Source: Thiobacillus sp.
GTDB lineage: Bacteria; Pseudomonadota; Gammaproteobacteria; Burkholderiales; Thiobacillaceae
Reading direction: 5' to 3'
Assembly (NCBI RefSeq): GCF_018780105.1
Contig: NZ_JADMKC010000005.1
Span: forward strand, 142,482 to 206,481
Length of the DNA stretch: 64,000 nucleotides
Shown: positions 28,373-37,194 of the stretch, piece by piece
How positions within the stretch are numbered: position 1 is the first letter of the stretch
How the letters are laid out: every line of letters begins with the position of its first letter
Program-made: the position numbers and the translations under genes
Notes under the pieces: generated by a model
Database searches by the model: none
The model's input: only the letters and a program-made list of their open reading frames with translations
Told to the model about the DNA's origin: nothing

Positions 28373-28401
28373 ATAACAAACCGAACCGATAGGCGCCAAA
28401 C

Positions 28402-29379
28402 GTGAGCGAACCCAGTACAGTACCCGGACTCGATTTACAGGCCGAGCAGATTCGAAAATTTCGGTTTCAGGACAGGCTTTTTCACCATACCACCCAGCTT
28501 TTTGCAGTGCTCCTGCTGGCGGCGTTGTTGGGGATACTGATTGCGCTTGGCCTGGATGCCTGGCCCAGTATCAAGGAGTTCGGTCTGCCATTCTTGTGGA
28601 CGAATATCTGGAGCGTGCCGGATGACCAGTACGGGGCGCTGGCTGCCATTTACGGCACGGTGGTGACGTCAGTGCTGGCGCTGCTGTTCGCGGTTCCGGT
28701 GAGCTTCGGGATCGCCTTTTATCTGACCGAATCCTGTCCGCCTTGGCTGCGCCGTCCACTGGGCACGGCGATCGAGTTGCTGGCCGGTGTGCCTTCGATC
28801 GTGTACGGCATCTGGGGACTGTTCATTTTTGCCCCGCTGTTTGCGGAATATATTCAACCGCCCATGCAGGTTGTGCTGGGTAATGTGCCGGTTATCGGAG
28901 GCTGGTTCTCCGGGCCGCCGATCGGTGTCGGCATTCTCACGGCCAGCATCGTGCTGGCGATGATGGTGATTCCTTTTATTGCGTCAGTGATGCGCGACGT
29001 GTTCGATACCGTGCCGCACGTGTTGAAAGAGTCGGCGTACGGCATTGGCTGTACCAAATGGGAAGTGATGCGCAACATCGTGCTGCCCTACACCCGCGTG
29101 GGCGTGATCGGCGGAATCATGCTGGGGCTGGGGCGTGCGCTGGGCGAGACCATGGCCGTGACCTTCGTGATCGGTAATGCCAACCGCATCAACGGCAGTT
29201 TGTTTGCACCGGGTACGTCCATCGCATCCACGCTGGCGAATGAGTTCGGCGAGGCCGATCCCGGTTTGCATATCTCCGCTCTGTTCGAGTTGGGGCTGGT
29301 GCTGTTCGTCATTACATTTATCGTGCTGGCAATTTCACGCTGGCTTATCAGCCGCAGCATGGGCTCCGAGGGCTTGTGA
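28402..29379 (+). CDS. pstC: Phosphate ABC transporter permease PstC
   Basis: A 325-residue inner-membrane permease with about six hydrophobic segments and the EAA-type cytoplasmic loop ([28 protein letters not shown]) that contacts PstB. The start is GTG 28402. The N-terminal cytoplasmic stretch of about 30 residues precedes the first membrane segment ([19 protein letters not shown]). It follows the intergenic hairpins and overlaps or abuts pstA. Confidence 0.93.
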   Translation: MSEPSTVPGLDLQAEQIRKFRFQDRLFHHTTQLFAVLLLAALLGILIALGLDAWPSIKEFGLPFLWTNIWSVPDDQYGALAAIYGTVVTSVLALLFAVPVSFGIAFYLTESCPPWLRRPLGTAIELLAGVPSIVYGIWGLFIFAPLFAEYIQPPMQVVLGNVPVIGGWFSGPPIGVGILTASIVLAMMVIPFIASVMRDVFDTVPHVLKESAYGIGCTKWEVMRNIVLPYTRVGVIGGIMLGLGRALGETMAVTFVIGNANRINGSLFAPGTSIASTLANEFGEADPGLHISALFELGLVLFVITFIVLAISRWLISRSMGSEGL

Positions 29380-29381
29380 TC

Positions 29382-30227
29382 ATGATGGACCTGTATAGCC
29401 GCCGGCTTTGGGCCAATCGTGTCGGGATCGCCTTGTCCATGGTGGCCATGAGCGTGGGCTTGGCCGTTTTGTTGTGGATTTTGTGGACGCTGTTTTCCAG
29501 GGGATTTGCTGCCCTGAGTCTGGACATGTTTACACAGGACACGCCTGCTCCGGGATCCGAAGGCGGGGGCTTGCGCAACGCTATTGTCGGTAGCGGCCTG
29601 ATTCTGCTTTTCTCCATGCTGATCGCAACACCGATTGGCATTCTGGCGGGTATTTATCTGGCCGAGTATGGGCGCGTGTCCAAGTTTGCTTCATTTACCC
29701 GCTTCATGACGGACATCATGTTGTCGGCGCCGTCCATCGTGATCGGTCTGTTCGTTTATGCCCTGTTTGTCGCGACCACCGGTGGGTTTTCTGGATGGGC
29801 CGGCGCACTGGCTTTGGCCTTGATCGCCATTCCGGTGGTGGTGCGTACTACTGAAAACATGTTGAAATTGGTCCCCACCAGTTTGCGCGAAGCGGCGTTT
29901 GCGGTGGGTGCGCCGCGCTGGCAGGTCTCGCTCAAAATTACCTTGCGCGCGGTCAAATCGGGCGTGGTGACGGGGGTGTTGCTGGCGATGGCGCGTATCA
30001 CTGGCGAAACGGCTCCTTTGCTGTTTACTGCCCTGAACAATCAGTTTTTCAGCACCAATATGGCTGAACCGATGGGCAATCTGCCTGTCGTGATTTACCA
30101 GTTTGCGCTCAGCCCATACGACAACTGGGTCAATTTGGCCTGGGGCGGTGCGTTGCTGATCGCCCTGTTTGTCCTGGCGATCAATATTGGCGTGCGCGTT
30201 GCTTTCCGCAATAAAGATCACAACTGA
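29382..30227 (+). CDS. pstA: Phosphate ABC transporter permease PstA
   Basis: The second membrane subunit of the phosphate importer, 281 residues with about six hydrophobic segments and the EAA loop (LVPTSLREAAFAVGAPRWQVSLKITL). Three starts are possible: GTG 29376 (overlapping the pstC stop), ATG 29382 and ATG 29385; I use 29382. The sequence LAEYGRVSKFASFTRFMTDIML and PSIVIGLFVYALFV are typical of PstA. Confidence 0.92.
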   Translation: MMDLYSRRLWANRVGIALSMVAMSVGLAVLLWILWTLFSRGFAALSLDMFTQDTPAPGSEGGGLRNAIVGSGLILLFSMLIATPIGILAGIYLAEYGRVSKFASFTRFMTDIMLSAPSIVIGLFVYALFVATTGGFSGWAGALALALIAIPVVVRTTENMLKLVPTSLREAAFAVGAPRWQVSLKITLRAVKSGVVTGVLLAMARITGETAPLLFTALNNQFFSTNMAEPMGNLPVVIYQFALSPYDNWVNLAWGGALLIALFVLAINIGVRVAFRNKDHN

Positions 30228-30263
30228 TCCTGCGCTTAATTAAAAACCCTATTCAATCAAGCC

Positions 30264-31055
30264 ATGCCCACTATGCCCAATCAAGCCGTGCCCACTGGCG
30301 AAAACGCTGCCTTGCAGATCCGCAATCTGGATTTTTTCTACGGCGATTTCAAAGGCATTAAAAATGTCAATATGGACATTGCCGACAACAAGGTGACCGC
30401 TTTCATCGGGCCGTCGGGCTGTGGCAAATCCACCTTGCTGCGCACATTCAATCGTATGTATGACCTGTACCCAGGCCAGCGCGCGGAGGGCCAGATCATG
30501 TTTCACGGCAAGAACCTGCTGGATAAATCGCAGGACGTGAACATGGTGCGTGCCAAGATCGGCATGGTGTTCCAGAAGCCCACTCCGTTCCCGATGACGA
30601 TTTATGAAAACATTGCGTTCGGTGTCCGGCTGTATGAACGGCTGTCGAAGAGCGCAATGGACGATCGCGTCGAATGGGCGCTCAACAAGGCCGCTTTGTG
30701 GACCGAGGTCAAGGACAAGCTGCAGCAGAGCGGATTGTCGCTTTCCGGCGGCCAGCAACAGCGACTCTGCATCGCACGCGCGGTCTCGGTCAAACCCGAG
30801 ATTGTGCTGCTGGACGAACCGACTTCAGCGCTGGATCCGATTTCCACCGCCAAAATCGAAGAGCTCATCAACGAACTCAAAAGCGAATACACGATTGCCA
30901 TCGTGACCCACAACATGCAGCAGGCTGCGCGGATATCCGATTTCACTGCCTTCATGTACCTGGGTGAGCTGATCGAATTCAACGAAACCGGCACGATTTT
31001 CATGCGTCCGGGCAAGAAACAGACCGAAGACTACATTACCGGTCGTTTTGGCTGA
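30264..31055 (+). CDS. pstB: Phosphate ABC transporter ATP-binding protein PstB
   Basis: The 263-residue ATPase of the Pst system. Visible are [15 protein letters not shown], Walker [18 protein letters not shown], the Q-loop in [16 protein letters not shown], the signature [14 protein letters not shown], Walker B with [14 protein letters not shown] and the switch His in [12 protein letters not shown]. It ends with the family tail EDYITGRFG. phoU, which usually follows pstB, is absent here; tpiA follows instead. Confidence 0.96.
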   Translation: MPTMPNQAVPTGENAALQIRNLDFFYGDFKGIKNVNMDIADNKVTAFIGPSGCGKSTLLRTFNRMYDLYPGQRAEGQIMFHGKNLLDKSQDVNMVRAKIGMVFQKPTPFPMTIYENIAFGVRLYERLSKSAMDDRVEWALNKAALWTEVKDKLQQSGLSLSGGQQQRLCIARAVSVKPEIVLLDEPTSALDPISTAKIEELINELKSEYTIAIVTHNMQQAARISDFTAFMYLGELIEFNETGTIFMRPGKKQTEDYITGRFG

Positions 31056-31083
31056 TTCTCCAGCCGGAGAAGGGTCTCTGCGG

Positions 31084-31112
31084 TTGACCAAGGGGCGCGT
31101 TGCGCTTAATAT
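31084..31112 (+). promoter_or_regulatory. Sigma-70 promoter for tpiA-secG
   Basis: TTGACC (31084-31089), a 17-bp spacer and TAATAT (31107-31112), 28 bp upstream of the tpiA ATG. A short TTCTCC...GGAGAA hairpin just after the pstB stop separates it from the pst operon. Confidence 0.65.
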
Positions 31113-31139
31113 CGCGCACTTTTGTCTGGCGGACTCCCA

Positions 31140-31886
31140 ATGCGTAAAAAGCTCGTAGCCGGTAACTGGAAAATGCACGGTAGCCTGGCTGAAAATGCCG
31201 CGCTGCTGGCTGCACTCAAGCCCGCTTTGGAAGGCATCAAAGCTGTCGTGTGCGTGCCATTTCCTTATCTGGCGCAAGCGCAGGCAGCATTGGCAGGTTC
31301 ATCCATTGCCTGGGGCGCACAAAATCTCTCCGAGCAGAGCAAGGGCGCATTCACGGGCGAGGTGTCGGCTTCCATGCTGCTGGATTTTGGCTGCCAGTAC
31401 GTAATTGTCGGACACTCCGAGCGACGCAGTCTGTACGGCGAGTCCGATGAGTTGGTTGCGAGCAAGTATGTGGCCGCCCAGGCAGCCGGATTGACCCCCA
31501 TTCTGTGCGTCGGTGAATCGTTGGACGAGCGTGAGTCGGGCGTGACCGAGGCGGTCGTTGCGCGTCAACTGGATGCGGTAATCAAGCTTGCTGGCGTAGG
31601 TTCTCTGGCCAAAGCGATTGTCGCGTATGAGCCGGTGTGGGCCATCGGGACTGGCAAGACGGCCTCGCCTGAACAGGCGCAAGCCGTGCACGCATTCATT
31701 CGAAGCAAGATTGCCGCCCTCGATGCAGACATTGCCAAACAGTTGGTGATTCAGTATGGGGGTAGCGTAAAAGCTGCAAATGCGGCAGAATTAATGGCTC
31801 AGCCCGATATTGATGGCGGCCTGATTGGCGGTGCTTCTCTGGTTGCCGATGAGTTTGTGGCAATTTGCCGGGCAGCAGCCAAGTAA
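31140..31886 (+). CDS. tpiA: Triose-phosphate isomerase
   Basis: TpiA interconverts dihydroxyacetone phosphate and glyceraldehyde-3-phosphate. From ATG 31140 the 248-residue TIM barrel has the substrate Lys in VAGNWKMHGS, the catalytic His in IVGHSERRSLYGE, the catalytic Glu in VAYEPVWAIGTGKTAS (start of loop 6), and the phosphate-binding IQYGGSVKAANA. The six extra codons in the ORF track lie upstream of this start. It is followed by secG after 12 bp, a widespread pair. Confidence 0.97.
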   Translation: MRKKLVAGNWKMHGSLAENAALLAALKPALEGIKAVVCVPFPYLAQAQAALAGSSIAWGAQNLSEQSKGAFTGEVSASMLLDFGCQYVIVGHSERRSLYGESDELVASKYVAAQAAGLTPILCVGESLDERESGVTEAVVARQLDAVIKLAGVGSLAKAIVAYEPVWAIGTGKTASPEQAQAVHAFIRSKIAALDADIAKQLVIQYGGSVKAANAAELMAQPDIDGGLIGGASLVADEFVAICRAAAK

Positions 31887-31898
31887 GAGTCGAAGAAT

Positions 31899-32243
31899 AT
31901 GGAAACACTGGTTTGGGTCGTTCACATTATCGTTTCAGTCGCTGTAATCGGCCTGGTGCTGTTGCAGCATGGCAAGGGAGCGGATATGGGGGCGGCATTC
32001 GGTAGCGGCTCTTCCGGGAGCCTGTTCGGTGCCACGGGTTCGGCCAATTTTTTGAGCCGCAGCACGGCAATACTGGCCACCTTGTTTTTCCTGACCAGCC
32101 TCGGCTTGGCGTACTTTGGTCTGCAGCAACATAAGCCGGATAGCGTTCTGGATCTGACCGCGGCACCGGCGAAGTCGGGTCAACCCGCCGTTCCGGTGCC
32201 GGCGCAGAACAGCGGTTCCAAAGCTGCGGATATCCCGCAGTAA
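31899..32243 (+). CDS. secG: Preprotein translocase subunit SecG
   Basis: SecG is the small SecYEG translocon subunit. The 114-residue protein has two membrane segments (METLVWVVHIIVSVAVIGLVLLQ and about residues 52-70), the conserved linker HGKGADMGAAFGSGSSGSLFGATGSANFLS, and a Pro/Ala-rich C-terminal extension. It follows tpiA and precedes a tRNA-Leu gene, the same tpiA-secG-tRNA-Leu-nuo order seen in many betaproteobacteria. Confidence 0.94.
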   Translation: METLVWVVHIIVSVAVIGLVLLQHGKGADMGAAFGSGSSGSLFGATGSANFLSRSTAILATLFFLTSLGLAYFGLQQHKPDSVLDLTAAPAKSGQPAVPVPAQNSGSKAADIPQ

Positions 32244-32302
32244 GTTTCGGTAGCAAAAACCTCGTAATACCTAGCAGTACACAATTGGGTGCAAACCCAT
32301 TG

Positions 32303-32387
32303 GCCGTCGTGGTGGAATTGGTAGACACGCTATCTTGAGGGGGTAGTGACTTCGGTTGTGCGAGTTCGAGTCTCGCCGACGGCACCA
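32303..32387 (+). tRNA. tRNA-Leu (anticodon GAG)
   Basis: A complete 85-nt class II tRNA. The acceptor GCCGTCG pairs with CGACGGC, followed by encoded ACCA. The anticodon stem CTATC/GGTAG encloses TTGAGGG with anticodon GAG at 32337-32339, reading CUC/CUU. A variable arm around GACTTCGGTTGT and the T-arm GCGAG-TTCGAGT-CTCGC are present. A CAATTGGGT/ACCCATTG imperfect hairpin lies just upstream. Confidence 0.95.
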
Positions 32388-32427
32388 TCAAATTTCCTGA
32401 TTCATTCATCAGTCAAAATCATCAAAT

Positions 32428-32447
32428 AACTTATTGATCCATAAGTT
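32428..32447. repeat. AACTTAT-N6-ATAAGTT dyad between tRNA-Leu and nuoA
   Basis: Perfect 7-bp arms (8 with the flanking T/A) around TGATCC in an AT-rich stretch, followed 10 bp later by a T6 run. It may be a weak terminator for the tRNA or a regulator site for nuo. Confidence 0.45.
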
Positions 32448-32468
32448 AAATCCGACTATTTTTTCGGC

Positions 32469-32516
32469 TTGACAGTGAGTGCGGCGCACACATAAACTGC
32501 GCCCATAATGACTCAC
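32469..32516 (+). promoter_or_regulatory. Candidate nuo operon promoter embedded in an inverted repeat
   Basis: A perfect -35 TTGACA (32469-32474) is followed at 18 bp by TAAACT (32493-32498), with an alternative -10-like CATAAT at 32504. The region between carries dyads GTGAGT/ACTCAC (32475-32480 with 32511-32516) and GGCGCA/TGCGCC inside. Start to the nuoA GTG is about 40 nt. Confidence 0.55.
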
Positions 32517-32541
32517 CCCGCAAAGGGGCGCCGGAGGATCA

Positions 32542-32898
32542 GTGCTGGAGAATTACCTCCCCATTCTGTTGTTCATACTGGTCGGCTTGGCCTTTGGCAT
32601 TGGCCCGATCGTCGCGGGTTCCCTGCTGGCGCCGAATCGTCCGGACAGCGAAAAACTCTCTCCTTATGAATGCGGCTTCGAGGCGTTTGAGGATGCACGC
32701 ATGAAGTTTGACGTGCGGTATTACCTCGTTGCCATCCTGTTCATCCTGTTCGATCTTGAAATCGCCTTTCTTTTTCCGTGGGCCATCGTGCTGGAGGAAA
32801 TCGGCCTGGCCGGATTCGTCGCCATGATGGTGTTTCTCGGTATTCTGGTGGTCGGCTTCATCTACGAGTGGATGAAGGGCGCACTGGAATGGGAATGA
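32542..32898 (+). CDS. nuoA: NADH-quinone oxidoreductase subunit A
   Basis: NuoA is a small membrane subunit of respiratory complex I. The 118-residue protein starts with GTG 32542 behind GGAGG and has three hydrophobic segments. The signature between segments 1 and 2 is [38 protein letters not shown], including the family Cys and the acidic residues near the quinone channel. It is the first gene of a complete nuoA-N operon. Confidence 0.96.
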   Translation: MLENYLPILLFILVGLAFGIGPIVAGSLLAPNRPDSEKLSPYECGFEAFEDARMKFDVRYYLVAILFILFDLEIAFLFPWAIVLEEIGLAGFVAMMVFLGILVVGFIYEWMKGALEWE

Positions 32899-33016
32899 GG
32901 CATTTGAGCCAGCGGGGGATGGAGCAGTCGCGCAGCATGCGGATTGGCTCGACGAAAAGGCCTGACGGTGCTGCGCAGGTGGTGGGTTCTGAAACAAGAT
33001 TTTCGGAGCGGGCAGA

Positions 33017-33493
33017 ATGAGCATCGAAGGCGTCCTCGAGCAAGGCTTTGTCACGACCCAGGCCGACCAGCTCATCAATTACATGCGCACCGGCTCGATG
33101 TGGCCGATGACCTTCGGGCTGGCTTGTTGCGCGGTTGAAATGATGCAGGCCGGCGCGTCACGCTATGACCTGGACCGTTTCGGGATCGTGTTTCGCCCGA
33201 GCCCGCGTCAGTCCGATGTGATGATTGTTGCCGGCACGCTGTGCAACAAGATGGCCCCGGCATTGCGCAAGGTTTACGATCAAATGGCCGAGCCGCGCTG
33301 GGTGATTTCCATGGGGTCTTGTGCCAACGGCGGTGGTTACTACCACTATTCCTACTCGGTGGTGCGCGGCTGCGACCGCATCGTGCCAGTTGATATTTAC
33401 GTCCCGGGTTGCCCGCCCACCGCAGAGGCACTTTTGTTCGGCATCATCCAGTTGCAGAACAAAATCAAGCGTACCAACACAATCGCCCGTTAA
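33017..33493 (+). CDS. nuoB: NADH-quinone oxidoreductase subunit B
   Basis: NuoB carries the terminal 4Fe-4S cluster N2 that hands electrons to quinone. The 158-residue protein has the CC pair in [11 protein letters not shown], the third Cys in [23 protein letters not shown] and the last in [13 protein letters not shown]. The 118-bp gap from nuoA is longer than between most genes in this operon, and I find no conserved ORF in it. The ATG follows GGAGCGGGCAGA. Confidence 0.97.
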   Translation: MSIEGVLEQGFVTTQADQLINYMRTGSMWPMTFGLACCAVEMMQAGASRYDLDRFGIVFRPSPRQSDVMIVAGTLCNKMAPALRKVYDQMAEPRWVISMGSCANGGGYYHYSYSVVRGCDRIVPVDIYVPGCPPTAEALLFGIIQLQNKIKRTNTIAR

Positions 33494-33499
33494 GAATTG

Positions 33500-34102
33500 A
33501 TGACACAGACTGTGGAAGCCCTCTCTTTGTCGATTGAAACCGTGCTGGGCGATGCGTTGGCGCAGTCGTTTGTCCGTCTAGGCGAGTTGACCTTGATTAT
33601 CAAATCGCAGCATTACGCTGCAGCGATGCTTGCCTTGCGCGATCACCCCGAGTGCCGTTTTGAACAGCTGATTGATTTGTGCGGCATGGACTATTCCGGC
33701 TTTGGTGGGGAAGGTGAATGGGACGCTGCGCGCTTTGCGGTGGTGGTGCATCTGTTGTCGGTCTCGAACAATCAGCGCGTGCGTGTGCGCGTGTTCTGTC
33801 CGGATGAGGATTTGCCGGTTGTGGCCTCGATGGTCGATATCTGGCCCGCCGCCAACTGGTTCGAGCGCGAGGCGTTCGACTTGTACGGCATTGTGTTCGA
33901 AGGGCATCCGGACCTGCGTCGCATATTGACCGACTATGGTTTTATCGGTCATCCCTTCCGCAAGGATTTCCCGCTGTCGGGCAATGTTGAAATGCGCTAC
34001 GACCCGACGCAGCGGCGGGTGATTTACCAGCCGGTGTCGATCGAGCCGCGTGAGATCGTACCGCGTATCGTGCGTGACGAAAGCTATGGAGCGGGGCGCT
34101 GA
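33500..34102 (+). CDS. nuoC: NADH-quinone oxidoreductase subunit C
   Basis: A 200-residue peripheral-arm subunit with the 30-kDa family signature [27 protein letters not shown] followed by [12 protein letters not shown]. The ORF track starts at TTG 33497, but ATG 33500 directly after it is the likely start. NuoC and NuoD are separate here, not fused as in E. coli. A 71-bp gap without a recognisable ORF precedes nuoD. Confidence 0.95.
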   Translation: MTQTVEALSLSIETVLGDALAQSFVRLGELTLIIKSQHYAAAMLALRDHPECRFEQLIDLCGMDYSGFGGEGEWDAARFAVVVHLLSVSNNQRVRVRVFCPDEDLPVVASMVDIWPAANWFEREAFDLYGIVFEGHPDLRRILTDYGFIGHPFRKDFPLSGNVEMRYDPTQRRVIYQPVSIEPREIVPRIVRDESYGAGR

Positions 34103-34173
34103 CATGGCCCCGGTTCAAACCAAAATGGCCCGCAACTACGCTAGATTAATGGGTGTCGTCCCGGAGCATTTAA

Positions 34174-35427
34174 ATGGCTGAAATCCGGAACTACACCATG
34201 AACTTCGGCCCGCAGCACCCGGCTGCGCACGGCGTGCTGCGTCTGGTGCTGGAACTCGACGGCGAAGTGATCCAGCGTGCCGACCCGCACATCGGTCTAC
34301 TGCATCGCGCCACCGAGAAACTGGCCGAGCACAAGACCTTCATCCAGTCGGTTCCTTACATGGATCGTCTCGACTACGTGTCGATGATGGTCAACGAACA
34401 TGCCTATGTAATGGCGATCGAAAAGCTGCTCGGCATCCAGGTGCCGGAGCGGGCGCAGTACATCCGCGTGATGTTCGATGAAATCACCCGCGTGCTGAAC
34501 CACTTGCTGTGGCTTGGGGCGCATGCGCTCGACGTCGGTGCGATGACGGTGTTTCTGTATGCCTTCCGCGAGCGCGAAGACCTGATGGACTGCTACGAAG
34601 CGGTGTCGGGCGCGCGTCTGCATGCGGCTTACTATCGCCCCGGCGGCGTGTATCGCGACCTGCCGGACACGATGCCGCAATACCAGGCGCAGCACACCCG
34701 CAACGCAGAAACGATGAAGTCGATGAATGCGAACCGTCAGGGGTCGTTGCTGGATTTCATCGATGACTTCACGCAGCGTTTTCCCGCTTATGTCGACGAG
34801 TACGAAACCCTGCTGACCGACAATCGCATCTGGAAACAGCGTACCGTCGGTATCGGGGTGGTGTCGCCCGAGCGCGCACTGGCACTGGGCTTCACCGGTC
34901 CAATGTTGCGCGGTTCAGGCGTGGAATGGGACCTGCGCAAGAAGCAGCCCTATGAAGTCTACGACCGCATGGATTTCGATATTCCGGTCGGCACCAACGG
35001 CGATTGCTACGACCGCTATCTGGTGCGGATCGAGGAATTCCGGCAGTCCAACCGCATCATTAAGCAATGCGTGGACTGGCTGCGCAAGAATCCCGGCCCG
35101 GTGATTGTCGACAACCACAAGGTTGCGCCCCCTTCACGGATCGACATGAAGCAGAACATGGAAGAGCTGATCCACCATTTCAAACTCTTCACCGAAGGCA
35201 TGCATGTCCCGGCAGGCGAGGCATTCGCTTCGGTTGAACATCCCAAGGGTGAATTCGGTATTTATCTGGTCTCGGACGGCGCCAACAAACCTTACCGGCT
35301 GAAGATCCGCGCGCCGGGCTATGCACATCTGGCTGCGCTCGATGAAATGAGCCGGGGCCACATGATTGCCGACGTCGTCGCCATCATCGGCACGCAAGAT
35401 ATCGTTTTCGGGGAGATTGACCGCTGA
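34174..35427 (+). CDS. nuoD: NADH-quinone oxidoreductase subunit D
   Basis: The 417-residue 49-kDa subunit forms much of the quinone-binding site with NuoB. It opens with [27 protein letters not shown] (the family His pair) and contains [34 protein letters not shown]. The C-terminal [18 protein letters not shown] is also canonical. Related to NiFe hydrogenase large subunits but lacking the nickel-binding CxxC motifs. The last base of its stop is the first of the nuoE ATG. Confidence 0.97.
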   Translation: MAEIRNYTMNFGPQHPAAHGVLRLVLELDGEVIQRADPHIGLLHRATEKLAEHKTFIQSVPYMDRLDYVSMMVNEHAYVMAIEKLLGIQVPERAQYIRVMFDEITRVLNHLLWLGAHALDVGAMTVFLYAFREREDLMDCYEAVSGARLHAAYYRPGGVYRDLPDTMPQYQAQHTRNAETMKSMNANRQGSLLDFIDDFTQRFPAYVDEYETLLTDNRIWKQRTVGIGVVSPERALALGFTGPMLRGSGVEWDLRKKQPYEVYDRMDFDIPVGTNGDCYDRYLVRIEEFRQSNRIIKQCVDWLRKNPGPVIVDNHKVAPPSRIDMKQNMEELIHHFKLFTEGMHVPAGEAFASVEHPKGEFGIYLVSDGANKPYRLKIRAPGYAHLAALDEMSRGHMIADVVAIIGTQDIVFGEIDR

Positions 35428-35900
35428 TGTTGTCTTCAGAATCACTCGCGCTCATCGATCTGGAAATTGCCAAATATCCAGCCGAGCAAAAGCAGTCCGC
35501 CGTGATGGGCGCGCTGCGCATTGCGCAGACGGAAAAAGGCTGGCTCAAATCCGACGTGGTCGAGTTTGTTGCGGCGTATCTCGACATGCCCGCGATTGCG
35601 GCTTACGAGGTGGCGACGTTCTACAACATGTACGACACCCAGTCGGTGGGGCGCAACAAGATCACGCTGTGCACCAATTTGCCGTGTGCCTTGATGGGCG
35701 CCAACGAGATTGCCGAGCACCTCAAGAAAAAACTGGGCATCGGTTTTGGCGAAACCACTGCCGACGGTCGCTATACTCTGAAAGAGGGCGAGTGCATGGG
35801 TGCATGCGGCGATGCGCCGATGTGTCTGCATAACAACCACTGCATGCACACCCGCCTGACGCCCGAGAAAATAGACGAATTGCTGGAGCAGCTGAAATGA
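35427..35900 (+). CDS. nuoE: NADH-quinone oxidoreductase subunit E
   Basis: The 157-residue 24-kDa subunit holds 2Fe-2S cluster N1a in a thioredoxin-like fold. The cluster Cys are visible in [14 protein letters not shown] and [15 protein letters not shown]. The N-terminal helical part has [20 protein letters not shown]. It overlaps nuoD by 1 bp and nuoF by 4 bp. Confidence 0.96.
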   Translation: MLSSESLALIDLEIAKYPAEQKQSAVMGALRIAQTEKGWLKSDVVEFVAAYLDMPAIAAYEVATFYNMYDTQSVGRNKITLCTNLPCALMGANEIAEHLKKKLGIGFGETTADGRYTLKEGECMGACGDAPMCLHNNHCMHTRLTPEKIDELLEQLK

Positions 35901-37177
35901 GTCTGCTTGTGCCCAGCGTCAAGGTCTGTTCCTGGACTCAGGAACTCGACAACCCGGCATCGCTTGCGACTTATGTGGCGAATGGCGGCTATCAGGCCTT
36001 GCGTCGCATCATTACCGAAAACGTGCCGGGCGACGACATCATTGCCCAGCTCAAGCTTTCTGCCCTGCGCGGACGCGGCGGCGCAGGGTTCCCGACCGGG
36101 CTTAAATGGAGCTTCATGCCGCGTGCCTTTCCCGGCGACAAATACATCGTCTGCAACAGCGACGAAGGCGAGCCGGGCACCTTCAAGGATCGCGACATCA
36201 TGCGCTACAACCCGCACCAGCTGATCGAAGGCATGGCGATCGCGGGCTATGTGCTGGGCGCCAAGGTGGGCTACAACTACATCCACGGAGAGATTTTCGA
36301 CGTCTATACGTCCTTCGAGCGCGCGCTGGCCGAGGCGCGCGCAGCGGGTTATCTGGGCGACAAATTGTTCGGCACCGACTTCAGCTTCCAGCTGCATGCG
36401 CATCACGGCTACGGCGCTTACATCTGCGGCGAGGAAACGGCGCTGCTCGAATCACTCGAAGGCAAAAAGGGCCAGCCGCGCTTCAAGCCGCCGTTCCCGG
36501 CAAGTTTCGGGCTGTACGGCAAACCGACGACGATCAACAACACCGAAACCCTGGCGAGCGTGCCGTGGATCATGCAACACGGCGGCCAGGCTTTCCTGGA
36601 GTTGGGCAAACCCAACAATGGTGGGTCCAAGCTGTTCTCCGTGTCGGGTCACGTCAACAAACCGGGCAACTATGAAGTGCCGCTCGGCACGCCGTTCAGC
36701 GAGCTGCTGGCAATGGCCGGTGGGGTGCGCAACGGCCACAAACTGAAAGCCGTGATCCCCGGCGGATCGTCGGCGCCGGTACTGCCAGGCCATGTCATGA
36801 TGGACTGCACCATGGATTTCGATTGCGTTGCCAAAGCCGGTTCGATGCTGGGTTCGGGTGCGGTGATCGTGATGGACGAAACCGTTTGCATGGTGCGTGC
36901 GCTGGAGCGCCTGTCGTATTTCTATCATGAGGAGTCGTGCGGCCAGTGCACGCCGTGCCGTGAGGGTACCGGCTGGATGTATCGCATGATTCACCGCATC
37001 GAGCATGGTCAGGGGCGTCCGGACGATCTTGAGTTGCTCAATAGCGTGGCAGGAAAAATCGGCGGCTATACCATCTGCGCGCTCGGTGACGCTGCGGCGA
37101 TGCCGGTGCAAAGTTTTCTCAAGCATTTTGGCGATGAGTTCGCGTACCACGTCGAGCACAAGCGCTGCATGGTCTGA
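35897..37177 (+). CDS. nuoF: NADH-quinone oxidoreductase subunit F
   Basis: The 426-residue 51-kDa flavoprotein binds NADH and FMN and holds cluster N3. Visible are the NADH/FMN loop [47 protein letters not shown], and the N3 ligands in [15 protein letters not shown] with a distal Cys in ICALGDAA. It is in the nuoEFG electron-input module. nuoG follows after 17 bp. Confidence 0.97.
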   Translation: MSLLVPSVKVCSWTQELDNPASLATYVANGGYQALRRIITENVPGDDIIAQLKLSALRGRGGAGFPTGLKWSFMPRAFPGDKYIVCNSDEGEPGTFKDRDIMRYNPHQLIEGMAIAGYVLGAKVGYNYIHGEIFDVYTSFERALAEARAAGYLGDKLFGTDFSFQLHAHHGYGAYICGEETALLESLEGKKGQPRFKPPFPASFGLYGKPTTINNTETLASVPWIMQHGGQAFLELGKPNNGGSKLFSVSGHVNKPGNYEVPLGTPFSELLAMAGGVRNGHKLKAVIPGGSSAPVLPGHVMMDCTMDFDCVAKAGSMLGSGAVIVMDETVCMVRALERLSYFYHEESCGQCTPCREGTGWMYRMIHRIEHGQGRPDDLELLNSVAGKIGGYTICALGDAAAMPVQSFLKHFGDEFAYHVEHKRCMV

Positions 37178-37194
37178 CGGGACAGGTAAAGGCT

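Noticed and set aside
32899-33016. A small gene in the nuoA-nuoB gap
   Set aside because: The only ORF there starts inside nuoA in another frame and has no RBS of its own or recognisable family; treated as untranslated spacer.
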